Assembly (NCBI GenBank): GCA_001600495.1
Contig: BCKE01000013.1
Location: forward strand, 89,190-153,189
Length of the DNA: 64,000 nt
Reading direction: 5' to 3'
DNA from: Pilasporangium apinafurcum
Lineage: Eukaryota > Oomycota > Peronosporomycetes > Pythiales > Pythiaceae
The stretch's first letter is position 1; every line of letters begins with the position of its first letter. Shown one piece after another: positions 55,422 to 64,000 of this stretch. The translations under genes were made by a program, and so were the position numbers. Under the pieces are notes generated by a model. That model was not told where the DNA came from and did no database searches. It saw only the letters and a program-made list of their open reading frames with translations.

Positions 55422-58042
55422 TCAGTTTTTTTTCTGAGCAATAAGTTGCTTCAAATCATCCATTCGGAGAGGCGGAAAGAGATGCTCGTAACGCTTGGAT
55501 GCACGATGTTGGGAAGAAGCTGCACTATACTTCTTCAAGGAACAAATACCCGTGGACACGCGTGCAGGATCAGGAGTGGGGTGAATTTGAGATGATGAAC
55601 CAACAGTAAATGTTGGGGACCCAAATGGAAAGAGTATTCGTGTCTCACGCTGGTGCTGAACAGAAATGTCTAATTTTGCCGCTGCTGGTTCCTGACGTCG
55701 CTGTTTCTTTGGTCGGCTCTCCATCAATAATGGCTTAGCAAATAGCTGTTGGCTGAACCCAGACTTTGACAGCATCTTGCCACGGTTATTGGAGACAATC
55801 TTAGAGTTAGTACTCGGAGACGCCTTCGTGACAGGAGGCGTTGGAGATATCTGATCTTGTGGTTTTACAGAACGAAGCGCACGTTTCTTGTTTCTAGGTT
55901 GCTTCGAAACATCGGTTCTCGTTGTAGCGGATGATGGATGCATATCTCCGACTGACCGCAAAGAAGCTTGGGTGGATTCAGTGGTAATCACAGTATCGAT
56001 TGGTTTAATGCCCACATCACGTTGAGAAGTCATTGTATGTGATATCCGTTCGCTCGGATTTACTACTGCAGCATCGTCGATTCGTGCTGGTCCCCTTGAT
56101 GTCACTCGAATTCGTGCTATGGATTCGATCTCATTTTGTGACATCATAGAAGAAGTACCAACGGACCCAACAGTTTTCTTCATTTCACGCAACTGGATAC
56201 CTTTTTGTTCTCGCTCCTCTGCATGAACATCGTTGAAATGATCGGATTCAAATCGTTGACTTTCGTCGTTAGGTTGAGTATGCCAAGTGTCCATTCCATC
56301 CATATCAACCCATTGACTCTGCTCAGTGCCACTTTCGGTGTTTTCTATCTCGTCGATCTGTTCAGTGAGGTTGGGCACTATGTCTTTACCTCCTCCAACA
56401 GTTCGTAACGGACCATGCGTAGCACGAGTGGAAGCTTCAGCATCGACGATTTGTGAGATCGTAGCATGGATAGCGATACTTGATGTAGATAATTCGCGCG
56501 GTACATCATGCGATATATCATTTGGAAGTTGAGTACACGGTTGAACTCGATTTTCCTTCGACAAATCTGGACGAAGGACATCTCCAATCAAACGTCCTAG
56601 TTTGGAAACAGACCCCAAGAAACTTTTCGATTCCTTCGCATCAGCATCAACTCTAGGAGCTATTTCATCTGATATTTGCATTTCCACTTCCGACTGCTCA
56701 TTCGACTCCTGCTGACTTCCCCCCACTGATTGTGCTTGGGTCAGAAACTCCTCATCATTTGCTGTCAAACTCAATTTAATTCCCTCAAGTGTTCCTTCAG
56801 TTCCAATATTTCGGTCATGCTCCTCTGTAGAAGCTGCTTCTGCACTCAGATCACCTTCTCCTTGAGTCTGTGAGCGTGATGAACTCGTTGAACGCCGGTT
56901 ATTATTTCTCTGCATTCTTTGCTGACGTTGGCTTCGATCTTTGACGTCGTCGTCACTTTCAGTATCGCTGCATTGCAAAAAGTTCTTTCGGATATTCTCT
57001 CGTTGGAAGTGATCGTCTTGACTATCTGGTACTGATTCATCGACATCTTGCGATATAGCTGTGACTTGTGGAGGTTGTCGGTGCTGAAGCCCCTCTGATG
57101 CCACCGCAATGTCCATGTCCTGGGATTCAGTCATCGGTACTGATCCATTCTCTTCGATCAATTGCGAATCACTCGGTTGCAATGTCTGTGGCGTCCATCC
57201 TTCCTGAGCATTTAATTCTTCCTCTTGCTCTTCAGGAATCTCACACAGATCCTCCTCCAGCAGTGGATGCTCGCCATCAAACTGTTCTGCTGTTGTACCC
57301 GGAAGATTATCTAGCGGTGGAAGACCTTGTTTGATCATCAATCGCGTCTCCAGTTCTGGTAATCCAAGTGTTTGCAGTACAGCATCGACTTGTGGCTGTT
57401 CTTCGACAGCAGGAAGTGGATTCACGGCAAGTTCATTGTCGTCAATGATGGTCAGATTATCTACCTGCACATCCAATCATTACGTGAGCTTTCACAAGCT
57501 AAGGAATCACTACGTTAAGCATCGCATACCCATAAGTAAATTCGCGCGCGGTTTTTACTGGACAATGCCATTGAGACCGATCGTTGCGGCAACGGTAATT
57601 GGTCGCTTGCGTAACACCGCTCAGGGGTCGCGAAATGGTACTTGTCGATACGGATCACACTGCCACGCAGTCGTGAAAGCGATTGGTACCTGTAGGATGT
57701 TCGCAATTCCGCTATCACTTGCTGTGGAATAAACGCGTCGATAGCAAAGCTACGATCCACAACAGTGATGGTCTGTTCAGCGGTGTTGGTGTACCGCACC
57801 ATCATCACACGATGCTGGGTCTTCGGGAGCACCTGCGAAAGCGCTGATTGCGACTCGCTTTCCTCGCCCATTTCTTCGGTGTTGGAATCCATAGTGATGG
57901 CATGGTGTTTTCCCGGAGCGTCCAGTAATGCCACCAATTCCGGCAGCAAGAACTCGGTCAATGCGCGCATATCCTCTCTCTTGTCTGTTTCCCTTCCCGC
58001 CCAATCCCAAGAGATGCATAGTTCCGAATTTTCGATTTTCAT
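55422..58042 (-). CDS. OB-fold-like protein resembling telomere protein TPP1/ACD, long disordered tail
   Basis: Two exons, 57530-58042 and 55422-57464, join in phase 0 to 851 aa. Residues 20-185 look like an OB fold preceded by a helix (RALTEFLLPELVALLD). The strand order recalls the TPP1 OB domain: a VMMVRYTNT strand, ITVVDRSFAIDAFIPQQVI, LRGSVIRIDKYHF, and RIYLWVDNLTII restored by the splice. In TPP1 the corresponding blocks are a 'VSDGTHSVRCLVT' strand, a 'RGTEGRLLL' strand and a 'FYLQVDRF' end. The remaining 660 residues are acidic, Gln/Ser/Glu-rich and disordered, with a basic C-terminus. TPP1 recruits telomerase in shelterin (family knowledge). The assignment is a hypothesis; another OB-fold genome-maintenance protein is possible. 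Confidence 0.62.
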
Positions 58043-58254
58043 AATCCCTAAAATACCATAATATAAGAAGGGATGTCCCTATTTTAGAAAGCAAACTTAA
58101 TTGGATTCCAGCACAACCACACATGCGTACTTAGCGAATAGCTACATACGCACCCACACACACGAACACACGCACAAACATAAACGGAGAAGGAAGCTCG
58201 CTCTTCACCCCAAGCAGACAACCATTTTTTTCTTAGTGGAACCAGAGAAATAGC

Positions 58255-59654
58255 ATGAGTATGTTGGCGGTGTGCCGAGGCGGAAATGCACGTTTTTTTA
58301 TGGCAAGTACGAACGGTAATCTACGGATTTCGGTGACACCATTAAGTGCGGTTATGCGACCACCACTTGCTGCTCCGCGTGGCATGACGGGCACCATGCG
58401 ATCGAATGTCCATCACCATCAGCACCGATGGCGATCGTCTACTGGCGAAGTAACAACATCTTCAGCGTTACCTGCACCAACTACAGCTGCTACGAATGGT
58501 GGCACAGCTGCTGCGTCTACTACGAAAAGCTCACGCGCTGTAGCGCGAAGGGGGCGATTGCTGGGATTATTGGCGTTGGGACGAGCTAAGATAGCGAAAT
58601 GTGCGCTCAAGCCTGGTGCTAAGCAAAAACGGAAAGGTACACAATCATCACTTTCTTTGAATGAGACCGATGATATACAAAAGTCAAGAATTGGTTGGCG
58701 GGGACATGTTAACCTGTGATAATGCCTTTATTAGAGCCATCCACATCTACATCCAATGCAGAGCTCAAAAAGGCGCAAGAAGCGGCTGCAGCGGCCAGTG
58801 AACGCACACACGCTGCCACGAGTCGATTAAATCTATCTCGAAACTCCCTGGTAACGCATTTTACTGTTCATGCTGCAATATTTTGATGGGAAAATGTTAT
58901 GCGGGTGATTAACATCTTTGTTTTTCTCGATGCGGACGATAGATGCTTCGCTTCAGCAATGAAAACTCGTACTTGAACTGGGCACGTAATGGTGTTTTAT
59001 CCTCTGGCGTTGGAGTCGCTATGTACGCCCAAGAGCACCATCGCGGAGCTCAATTGAGTGGTGCAGGTTAGTCGATGACGGAAATTACACAATCAATCGA
59101 TGAATCGAAACGCTCAAAGGCATTGATTGGCATGCCTGTTGCGTTTGTCGCATAGGTTTGATGTTGTTGGGCTTCGGTTATATTGGAGCGGGGACATTGA
59201 AGTATATTTATTATATCCTTCGCTTCCGCCAAGCAATGGAGCTTTCGTGGATGACCGTTTTTACCTCAATCTCTCATGCGTCGATCGCATTGATGATTTG
59301 GCTGACGGCAACAGCATCATTCCTGGTACGTACCTGAGGCTCAGCACAGTCATGAGTGTAATTGTGCATCTAACTAATGCGGTTTGTATGTCTGGTTGGT
59401 GTCACCAGGAAAGTGTCCCGTTAGAGCTTGATGCCGTGCTACTGACGGAGCCACTCGTGAGTTATTTGCCTTTCCGCATTCGTCAAGGGTTGATCGAAAC
59501 GTACAGTCTCTATCTCGACGATCTTGAGCATCATAACGATGAACAGGAGCGTGTGTTGCGTGCCATTCGTGGTGGCAAAGAAGTGGGGCTCCTGGACGAT
59601 GATGAAGTAGAGCTACCGGTAGACTCACCCCTTCCTCCAACCAAACGGGAGTGA
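58255..59654 (+). CDS. DUF202/YidH-like membrane protein, probably mitochondrial
   Basis: Five exons (58255-58636, 58735-58850, 58943-59066, 59156-59325, 59409-59654) join in phase to 345 aa. The N-terminus is basic and Ser/Ala-rich without acidic residues for the first 120 residues, as in a mitochondrial presequence. A charged helix follows, then FSNENSYLNWARNGVLSSG, which fits the DUF202 signature (ExTxLAWxRT). Three hydrophobic spans follow: one after this motif, LMLLGFGYIGAGTLKYIYYI, and SISHASIALMIWLTATASFL. The C-terminal 80 residues are soluble and acidic. DUF202 proteins are small membrane proteins of unknown role; bacterial members are about 110 aa, so both ends here are extensions. 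Divergent from the TPP1-like gene (212 bp). Confidence 0.72.
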
Positions 59655-60023
59655 GTCATAATAACTAGCATCGTGTTTGACTTCATCCGTTTGCTTCAAC
59701 TAGTGTCAACAAAATCCTTACTTTTAAGTGTTGAGTTCTTCAAAGTAATAGAACCTCGCCTGGTCCAAGTTGTAGATATAGCCAGCATTGCCACCTTCGA
59801 TTCTGCTTTGAATTTAATGTTCCTCTTGAACAAACAAAGCAAAAGAAGAAAAAAAAGTATACTCTCCCCTCATCTTGGCAACGGATCGTCCTCACATCTC
59901 AACTCTTTATTCTTTGTTCTGAGCTTTGAACTCAACTTCCAGTCCTGCTTCATCATGTTGCCAAGGCTAGATCGATGACATCCGAACGCTCCCTGTCGTT
60001 TTAATGATTGTGTTTGTTTTTTT
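59655..60023. other. Intergenic between convergent genes
   Basis: No gene seen. A and T runs are present (59846-59856, 60010-60024). It serves as the 3' flank of both neighbours. Confidence 0.5.
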
Positions 60024-60662
60024 TTATGGATGGGTATCCACCTTCATCGCTTCTTCAATTGGGACGTCAAAGTCAGGGTTACGGCGCAACGTCTTGCCGT
60101 CCCAGGTGAGGTTGATCGGTTCGTAGGCGTCTTCACCAAGTTCCGCCGAAATGACGGGAGGCGCCACGATTACGTCGCTTTCTGGTGACTTGGGCAGCGT
60201 AAAGCCATGCTCGACGAGTCCTTTCAAAATGTCCAGAATCTCCTTGTCGTTCTTGCCGTCCACGACCACTTTCTTCTCCACACCCCAATCTACTCAATGG
60301 ATCATCATAATAAATTCGAGGTTGCACCTACCAAATTTTCATTAGACAAGAATAATGGATATACCGTATCGTGCATAGATGAATGGCTCCATTTCCTCCG
60401 CTTCCCTATAAACGAAAGGCGTGCGTGGGTTCAGCATCTTCAATTCAGCATAGTTCTTGCGGAAAAACACACTGCATTCCCAATCCACACGAACGGCAGT
60501 CAAATGCAATAGTTAGAAAGTTTAGTTATGACGGGCCATTCCTAACGTAAATACAAATAAACGGTGAGTTACACACCGTAGACCCTGGCTGCTCTGTGAG
60601 GTATCACAGCACACGAAACGCAATTCACGGATGCTGCGCGAGATCTGCGCACGCCAACTCAT
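60024..60662 (-). CDS. NDUFA2: NADH dehydrogenase (complex I) subunit NDUFA2
   Basis: Three exons on the reverse strand (60577-60662, 60365-60471, 60024-60289) join in phase to 152 aa. It opens MSWRAQISRSIRELRFVCCD, then SQGLRVFFRKNYAELKMLNP, RTPFVYREAEEMEPFIYARY and DWGVEKKVVVDG. This is the thioredoxin-like L51/S25/CI-B8 fold of NDUFA2, with the family's LR-C start, 'F(x)xxNYxELKxxNP' helix and 'ARYxxGxE' loop. It is an accessory subunit of the complex I matrix arm. Animal NDUFA2 is about 99 aa; about 50 C-terminal residues here (from SPESDVIVAPP) are extra. mL43 shares the fold but is less alike. Confidence 0.88.
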
Positions 60663-60995
60663 TCTTTTCGGACCCCACACCAGCAAAAACACCTGACCTT
60701 CAATCCTCCCCAGCGCTCCAGCGTCTGGACCGTCAGAATCGAGGCAAGAAACTCAAATAAAAAACTACGAACCGGCCCACCAGGTCTTGCGGTCCGGTTC
60801 AATTTGGCAAATCCCTCAAATAAAGAACATTTACCAATATTGTCATTACGTTCTTTCATCAGGGGTGACTATAGCTGAAACAGACTATTAGATAGATCAT
60901 AAATGTAGTTATACTAATAAATGTATTGTTATGAAGGGCAAATCAAGAATCAGACAGGAACAAAACAGATCACAAGAAGAAAGGAAGAAGGCGAG

Positions 60996-62698
60996 ATGGC
61001 GTTCTCGACTGTGCGTGGCAGCATAATGTCGCTATTACCGATCCTACTTGCAGTTATTACTAGCATTCAAGTCAATGCGACGATTTTTTTCCCTGAACAC
61101 GCAAAGAATGGTAAACTCTGGGAGATGATCCAGGCGGAAAACCAGCAATTGTTTCGACTCGCACCAGCACCTGCACAATGGTTCACCCAGGAAATCGACC
61201 ACTTCGCTGCTTCAAGTGATCATCACGCAGAGATCACAACGTTTCAACAGCGATTTTACGTGGTGGATACATTTTGGAAAAACCCAACGGGTCCTGTGAT
61301 CCTCTATATTGGTGGCGAAGGTGAGTTGAAAGATGCTCCGAGTGGATTTGTTCAGGTGCTCGCACAGAAATTTGGCGCCAAGGTAAGTGCTAATGACTTT
61401 TGACTACTTTAAAAAACCAGTATTTTGATAGAATTTGTACATAGATTCTCGCCCTGGAACACCGTTTCTATGGCAAGAGTGTGCCGAATGACAGCCTCTC
61501 GACCGAGAATCTCAAGTATCTGACCGTCCAACAAGCCCTTGCGGATCTCAAGGCGTTCAAAGATGCGTACCAACAAACGATGCCACAGCAAAACAACAAA
61601 TGGATCGCAATCGGTGGATCCTACCCGGGCGCTCTCTCGGCATGGTTCCGCATCGCCTACCCGGACACAACCGTCGCGTCGTTATCTTCCTCAGGTGTCG
61701 TCAACCCAGTGTACAAATTCCACGAATTTGATGAACAAGTCGCACTCTCTGCTGGCGAAAAGTGCGCGAGCGCACTTCGCGCAACCACTGCTGCGTTTGA
61801 AGACGAGATTCGCGCGGGGAATGGCACTGCTGTGAAGGCGTTGCTCGGCGCTGAGGATCTCTGTGATGCCGATTTCTTCTACATGATCGCGGATTCAGCT
61901 GCCATGGCTGTGCAGTACGGTCATAAGAATATAGTTTGTGACCACATGGTGGAGGCGTATGAGAAGAATTTATCATTACCCGAGCAATTTGCCAAGTTTA
62001 CGATCGAAATGTACGGAAAATCCTTTGGTAGTGGCTGCTTTTATGATACAGCGTGCCTGCAATATTATCCTGATCGTTGGCCGGAAGGTCGATCGTGGCG
62101 GTGGCAAAAATGCTCGCAGCTGGCATATTTCCAGATTGCCCCTGAGAAGAACAGCCTTCGCTCGTCGATTGTGAACCTGAACTACCATCTCGAACAGTGT
62201 GAAGCGATCTTTGGAGATGTTGTGAATCCATCAAAAGGTGTGGAGGAGATTACAGAATTATATGGTGGAGCATATCCGGCGGGGCACAAGATCTTTTTCT
62301 CGAATGGTGGTGACGATCCGTGGCAGCGCGCATCGGTGGTCAAGAGCATTTCAGACGACGAAGTTGCCAACTTGGCGGTCTGTGACTTGTGTGGTCATTG
62401 TGGTGACCTGGGCGCGAACCCGGACGTACCAGCGCCATTAAAGAAGCAACGCGAAGAGATTATTGAGTATTTGGCGAAATGGCTCAACGAGACTGTTGAC
62501 GAACATCAGCTGCCAACGCAACAAGAATATACAATCACTGCTACCACGTCTGTTGAGAATAAGTATCAATCCTCACCGCTTGTGCTGGTACCGATTCTAT
62601 TTGCGTTCATTGTTTTGGTCGTGGTGCTGCATGCGGATATTGTGCGAGATTCGCCGACACCATCGCGATTTTCGTACCAGCGACTCGTGCAAACTTAA
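60996..62698 (+). CDS. Peptidase S28 (lysosomal Pro-X carboxypeptidase-like), membrane anchored
   Basis: Exons 60996-61382 and 61445-62698 join in phase 0 to 546 aa. The ATG at 60996 begins a signal peptide (MSLLPILLAVITSIQVNA core); earlier in-frame Met codons do not. Family motifs are QRFYVVDTFW, GPVILYIGGEGE, LEHRFYGKS, and the nucleophile in IGGSYPGALSAWFR (Ser), with FFSNGGDDPW (Asp) and CDLCGHCGDLG (His). Six or more Cys suggest disulfides. A hydrophobic span near residues 507-525 (VLVPILFAFIVLVVVL), followed by a short polar tail, makes it a type I membrane protein, unusual for the soluble family. Expected to remove residues after proline in the secretory or lysosomal path. Confidence 0.9.
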
Positions 62699-63838
62699 AA
62701 TCAGGATTAGAGGAGCTTTGTGGTCCAGGAAACTGAGCGTCAAGTGTGATCCCCTATGATAGCGAAATCTTCATCGATGGAATCCGTTCTGGATTAGAAC
62801 ACTTTTCCTGGCATGGATACAGAGGTCTAGAGGTTCGCTTAGTGTTGTATGGGTTAAGAAAAGAGAAGTAAAGCAGAGAAAGTAAGTTGAACTTGCTAGA
62901 GCTCCGACTACTGTGATGCAATACTCAAACTTTTTTGTCACGCAAGCTAATATACGATATATATCTCTACGAGCGATTGAAAACATGATCAGACTCCAAC
63001 GCGATCACGACGTAAATGGCTATCAGAGTGTATTTTGCCTTATCCCAGGCAAAGTATGTACAGAAACACTCCCATTCTGTATCTCGTTCTAAGATAAAAA
63101 AATGAAAGTTTGGATGCCATTTTGTCGTACCTCGATCTTGTGAATAAGAGCCATGTGTGCCATGGGAACAGTGAACGCATTGATTTAAAGACTTCTGCAT
63201 ATCGCAGCATCAGGACTATGGACAAAAGTGATCAGAAAATTCTAGAGTATTCAAACATAGCAATGATAGACACTATTTGAGTCGGCGAAACAAAAATTCA
63301 TCATTCACAGTTGGGTTTTGCATCATGACGTTGATACAGACTATCGAATGTCACAAATGTATCTGTCACTGTCTTGGGCAAGATTTGCTTTTGAGAGATT
63401 TACTAGTCAGTCTTTGTTCACCCACAGCACAAGTATCGTATCTTCATCCTCCTCATTTAGTTTCCTAAAAAGTACATCAGTTGTGCCATCATTCAGATCG
63501 GCCATTTAGTGTATTTTTCTGGTCGTAATCAATACCTGGGACTAAAATCCAACCACATTCCTGCTGCGGGTTCCGACTGGATGTTTGTTTTTGCATCATC
63601 TATGTAGTGAGCTCGCACTTGAGACTTTAGGACGCCATCATATTTTACAATTACGTTACCATACATACCTTTCTGTTCCACTTTCTACCTCCTTTGTTAT
63701 AAGCTGCTGTAAATTAAGCATAGTTTTATCATCTTGTGACAATCGTCCAAATAACCTAACGTGAATGTCTTCACATCTGCTCTACTTGCTGCTTATATAC
63801 ACATTGATTTTAATATGACTCTCTCATTACTGACCGAT
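62699..63838. other. Intergenic, no gene seen
   Basis: No supported frame on either strand. The right side is the 3' flank of the partial gene at the window edge. Confidence 0.5.
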
Positions 63839-64000
63839 CTACTGTTGAGGCCGAACAGATTGTGTATGGACAGGTACCGCAGACAAATATATTTCCTTGT
63901 TGGAAATGTACGCATACGCAGCGCCACCGGCTGTGACAATGATGATGCCGATGGTTTTCTGTATCGTGATCACATCGTGGTTGATCATGATGGACATGAC
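63839..64000 (-). CDS. C-terminal end of a nucleotide-sugar/triose-phosphate transporter-like protein (partial)
   Basis: The reverse strand is open from the window edge to a TAG at 63841-63839, 53 codons. It reads MINHDVITIQKTIGIIIVTA, then GGAAYAYISNKE and a polar tail. A hydrophobic span after a short 'xITxxxxIGxxI' lead is the usual last membrane segment of DMT-superfamily (SLC35-type) transporters. With so little sequence, the family call is tentative. Confidence 0.55.
   Translation of the reverse strand, partial: VMSIMINHDVITIQKTIGIIIVTAGGAAYAYISNKEIYLSAVPVHTQSVRPQQ

Overview
The window is nuclear DNA of an oomycete (stramenopile). Supporting signs are short GT-AG introns of about 50-120 bp, often with a CTAAC-type branch site; an exact match to the oomycete Inr/FPR core promoter upstream of a secreted pectin lyase; a Tc1/mariner transposase tail of a type familiar from Phytophthora relatives; and a large set of secreted PL1 pectin lyases typical of plant-associated oomycetes. 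The species cannot be fixed from the sequence alone.

The window alternates between gene-dense core and gene-poor accessory DNA. Core block 1 (1-24 kb) holds a coiled-coil protein, a long C2/IQ/EF-hand protein, an MFS transporter, a Na+/solute symporter, three dispersed paralogues of a small stramenopile-type family, a CDK7-like kinase, a four-exon mitochondrial ribosomal protein bL33m, a MAP3K-like kinase and an acidic-tailed membrane protein. A four-repeat PDZ-like protein and a CaMK-type kinase follow at 26-30 kb.

Accessory block (24.8-54 kb): near-identical copies of a Tc1/mariner-derived repeat, one broken by an assembly gap; a Fanzor element (eukaryotic TnpB-like RNA-guided nuclease) whose 475-codon frame is interrupted by one in-frame TGA; two 705-bp TIR elements, with a related site that lacks the insert; and a pectin lyase cluster. 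The cluster contains a protein with two tandem lyase domains, a single-domain lyase with a Ser/Thr-rich tail, two apparently identical lyase genes on 1,493-bp inverted arms, and a decayed lyase pseudogene.

Core block 2 (54-64 kb): an F-box-like plus macro-domain protein, an 851-aa protein whose N-terminus resembles the OB fold of the telomere protein TPP1/ACD, a five-exon DUF202-like membrane protein, the complex I subunit NDUFA2 (three exons), an S28 serine protease with a C-terminal membrane anchor, and the tail of a nucleotide-sugar-transporter-like protein. Exon coordinates were built by hand from splice motifs, phase and conserved motifs. No similarity search or computation was run, so family names rest on motif recognition.
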